From: Chara braunii
Taxonomy: Eukaryota; Streptophyta; Charophyceae; Charales; Characeae
Direction: 5' to 3'
Assembly (NCBI GenBank): GCA_003427395.1
Contig: BFEA01000016.1
Coordinates: 42,464-62,830 of the forward strand
DNA: 20,367 nucleotides
Of this stretch, positions 19,017 to 20,367 are shown one piece after another. The translations under genes and the position numbers were made by a program. The notes under the pieces are model-generated. The model saw only the letters and a list, made by a program, of their open reading frames with translations, searched no databases and was not told where the DNA came from. Numbering within the stretch: position 1 is the first letter of the stretch; every line of letters starts with the position of its first letter.

Positions 19017-20262
19017 ACCTCACGCCCAGCGCAACTTCCTGATAGGAGTGGGATGGGGGTCTGGAAATGCGAAAAGGGGTGTGCCAAGGAGTTTTGGGGA
19101 AAGTGGAGTTCCTGGTCGGAACTGAGATCTCCTGTGGCAGAGTTCTAGGGGCACGGGTGCAATAAGGCTATGGGTGGGTCGCGACTATCAGTACGCTCGG
19201 TGCTTCCGGGGCCGTTCCGGGCCTGTGGTCTAACGGTGGTTCGGGAGGGGCTCGGATCGCGGTGGTCCCTAGGGCTCAGACCTTCGGGTGCCGCCACGTG
19301 GCGCCTGTCGCCGCGTGTTGTGGCTGAGCGTCGTAGTTTCAGAGGTCCGGTGATGGTTGCGTCGTCTGCAGTTTCTGCACGGCGTCTGGGGCCGATACCG
19401 GGCGATGGAATTCCACGGCACCACCGTAAGTTGGTGGTACGGGAGACGAAGACGGAAGGGAGGGAAATTAGTAGTGATAACAACAAAGCCAAAGGATATG
19501 AAGTACTGCGAGCTATAGGTCGTTGGGAAGTCGGGACACCGTGGGTCGGTAGTGACACCACTGTGAAATTCCCAGGGACACAATCGGTTCTCCGTTAGGT
19601 AGGGAAACTCTGGCGTCTCTCTCTAAGACACTCTCTCACCCAAGGGTCGAAATACTCTGAATCCCACGATGAGTCTGAGTGTGAAACTGTGAAATTTCTT
19701 AGTGCGTATTCAACCGGCTGGGGAATTTTCAGGCTCAACGTTCAGAATTTCTGTGACGATCCGAATATCGATGGCTGCAGATCATCTCGTGTGAATACGT
19801 GTAGGCCGGGCAAACTGGATCGCGCTTACACGTGTTCACACGGGATGGACTGCTTCGTTGCGGATGCAAAATGGCCACCGAATACATTCAATCATTCATC
19901 CCATCATGCAATATCCCCGTGGCCGTTAGTCGCTCTATACGTGAGTAGGTGACGCATGCATCAAGGCCTTGCAATCAACATCAACTATCCAACGATCGCT
20001 ATTTGACATGAGCAAAAACGAAAAGAGAGACAGCAACCACACCATTCATTCCACGCAATGCAACATCCATAATAAAAAATTCCCAATAGGGGGGGGGATC
20101 TCAGTGGATTACAAGCAAACAAACGTCAAGGCAAAGGTATCGAAAGCAAAAGATGGGCGGATCACCCGAAACAGAAATCCAAGCTCAGAAAAGCAAAGAA
20201 AAAGTTGAGACGAAGATGCCGAAAATAAAACAAAGGCGAATCGCCTGTTATAAAACCCAAAA

Positions 20263-20270
20263 CTTATATA
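20263..20270 (-). promoter_or_regulatory. TATA box in the 5' LTR
   Basis: The minus strand reads TATATAAG with the same surroundings as 9734-9741 in the other LTR, about 53 bases downstream of the GA tract. It is the probable start region for full-length element RNA. Confidence 0.55.
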
Positions 20271-20321
20271 CAAGATGAAGGAGGAGGCAAAGAAAATTGC
20301 AAACCCACGTCCATCAACCTC

Positions 20322-20322
<1 letters not shown>

Positions 20323-20367
<45 letters not shown>
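20323..20367. repeat. (CT)n microsatellite at window end
   Basis: CT repeats occupy the last 45 bases and are cut by the window edge. The equivalent tract in the other LTR is about 131 bases long. Confidence 0.97.

Larger units (their letters stand above)
19017..20367 (-). repeat. 5' LTR, incomplete (runs off the window)
   Basis: It matches 8459 to about 9840 of the other LTR with scattered substitutions and a 27-base gap. The window ends in its (CT)n tract (about 20323-20367), so roughly the outer 1.1 kb, the U3 end and any target duplication are missing. Confidence 0.93.

Overview
The window looks like repeat-dominated nuclear DNA from a eukaryote of the green lineage. The evidence is a long Ty3/Gypsy retroelement primed by a plant-type initiator-Met tRNA site, long (CT)n/(AG)n microsatellites, tRNA-derived SINE-like sequences with A-rich tails, and almost no host genes. 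A charophyte alga such as Chara would fit, but that is an inference from general character and not a database match. Both ends of the window fall inside dinucleotide microsatellites, so it is probably a whole contig whose assembly stopped at simple repeats.

Layout. At 1-94 there is a TG/AG microsatellite. At 518-1114 (minus) lies the one convincing host gene: an intact, single-exon, 198-residue secreted protein of the DUF4360 family, with a good TATA box at 1314-1321 and two 66-bp tandem repeats just upstream. From about 1500 to 8450 I find no supportable host gene. This stretch holds short tandem repeats, at least two families of A-tailed retroposon-like repeats, two minus-strand tRNA-like SINE heads, a hairpin, and an 836-bp fold-back (long terminal inverted repeat) element at 6126-6961.

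From 8459 to the window end is one minus-strand Ty3/Gypsy LTR retrotransposon. Its 5' LTR is at 19017 to beyond the window edge, the primer site at 19005-19016, gag at 18051-18863, protease/RT/RNase H/integrase between 18023 and 13297, then a previously unnamed third coding region (ORF3, 13300-11124) that starts in a 4-base ATGA overlap with the pol stop, and the 3' LTR at about 8459-10972. Each LTR carries a TATA box a short distance downstream of a long GA/CT microsatellite.

The element is dead. It has about 16 premature in-frame stops, several frameshifts and a substituted protease active-site residue. Every premature stop I located is TAG or TGA and none is TAA. That is the pattern expected if CAG (CHG context) and CGA (CG context) codons decayed by deamination of methylated cytosine. 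ORF3, this decay signature, the fold-back element and the DUF4360 gene with its repeated promoter are the items most worth a second look.
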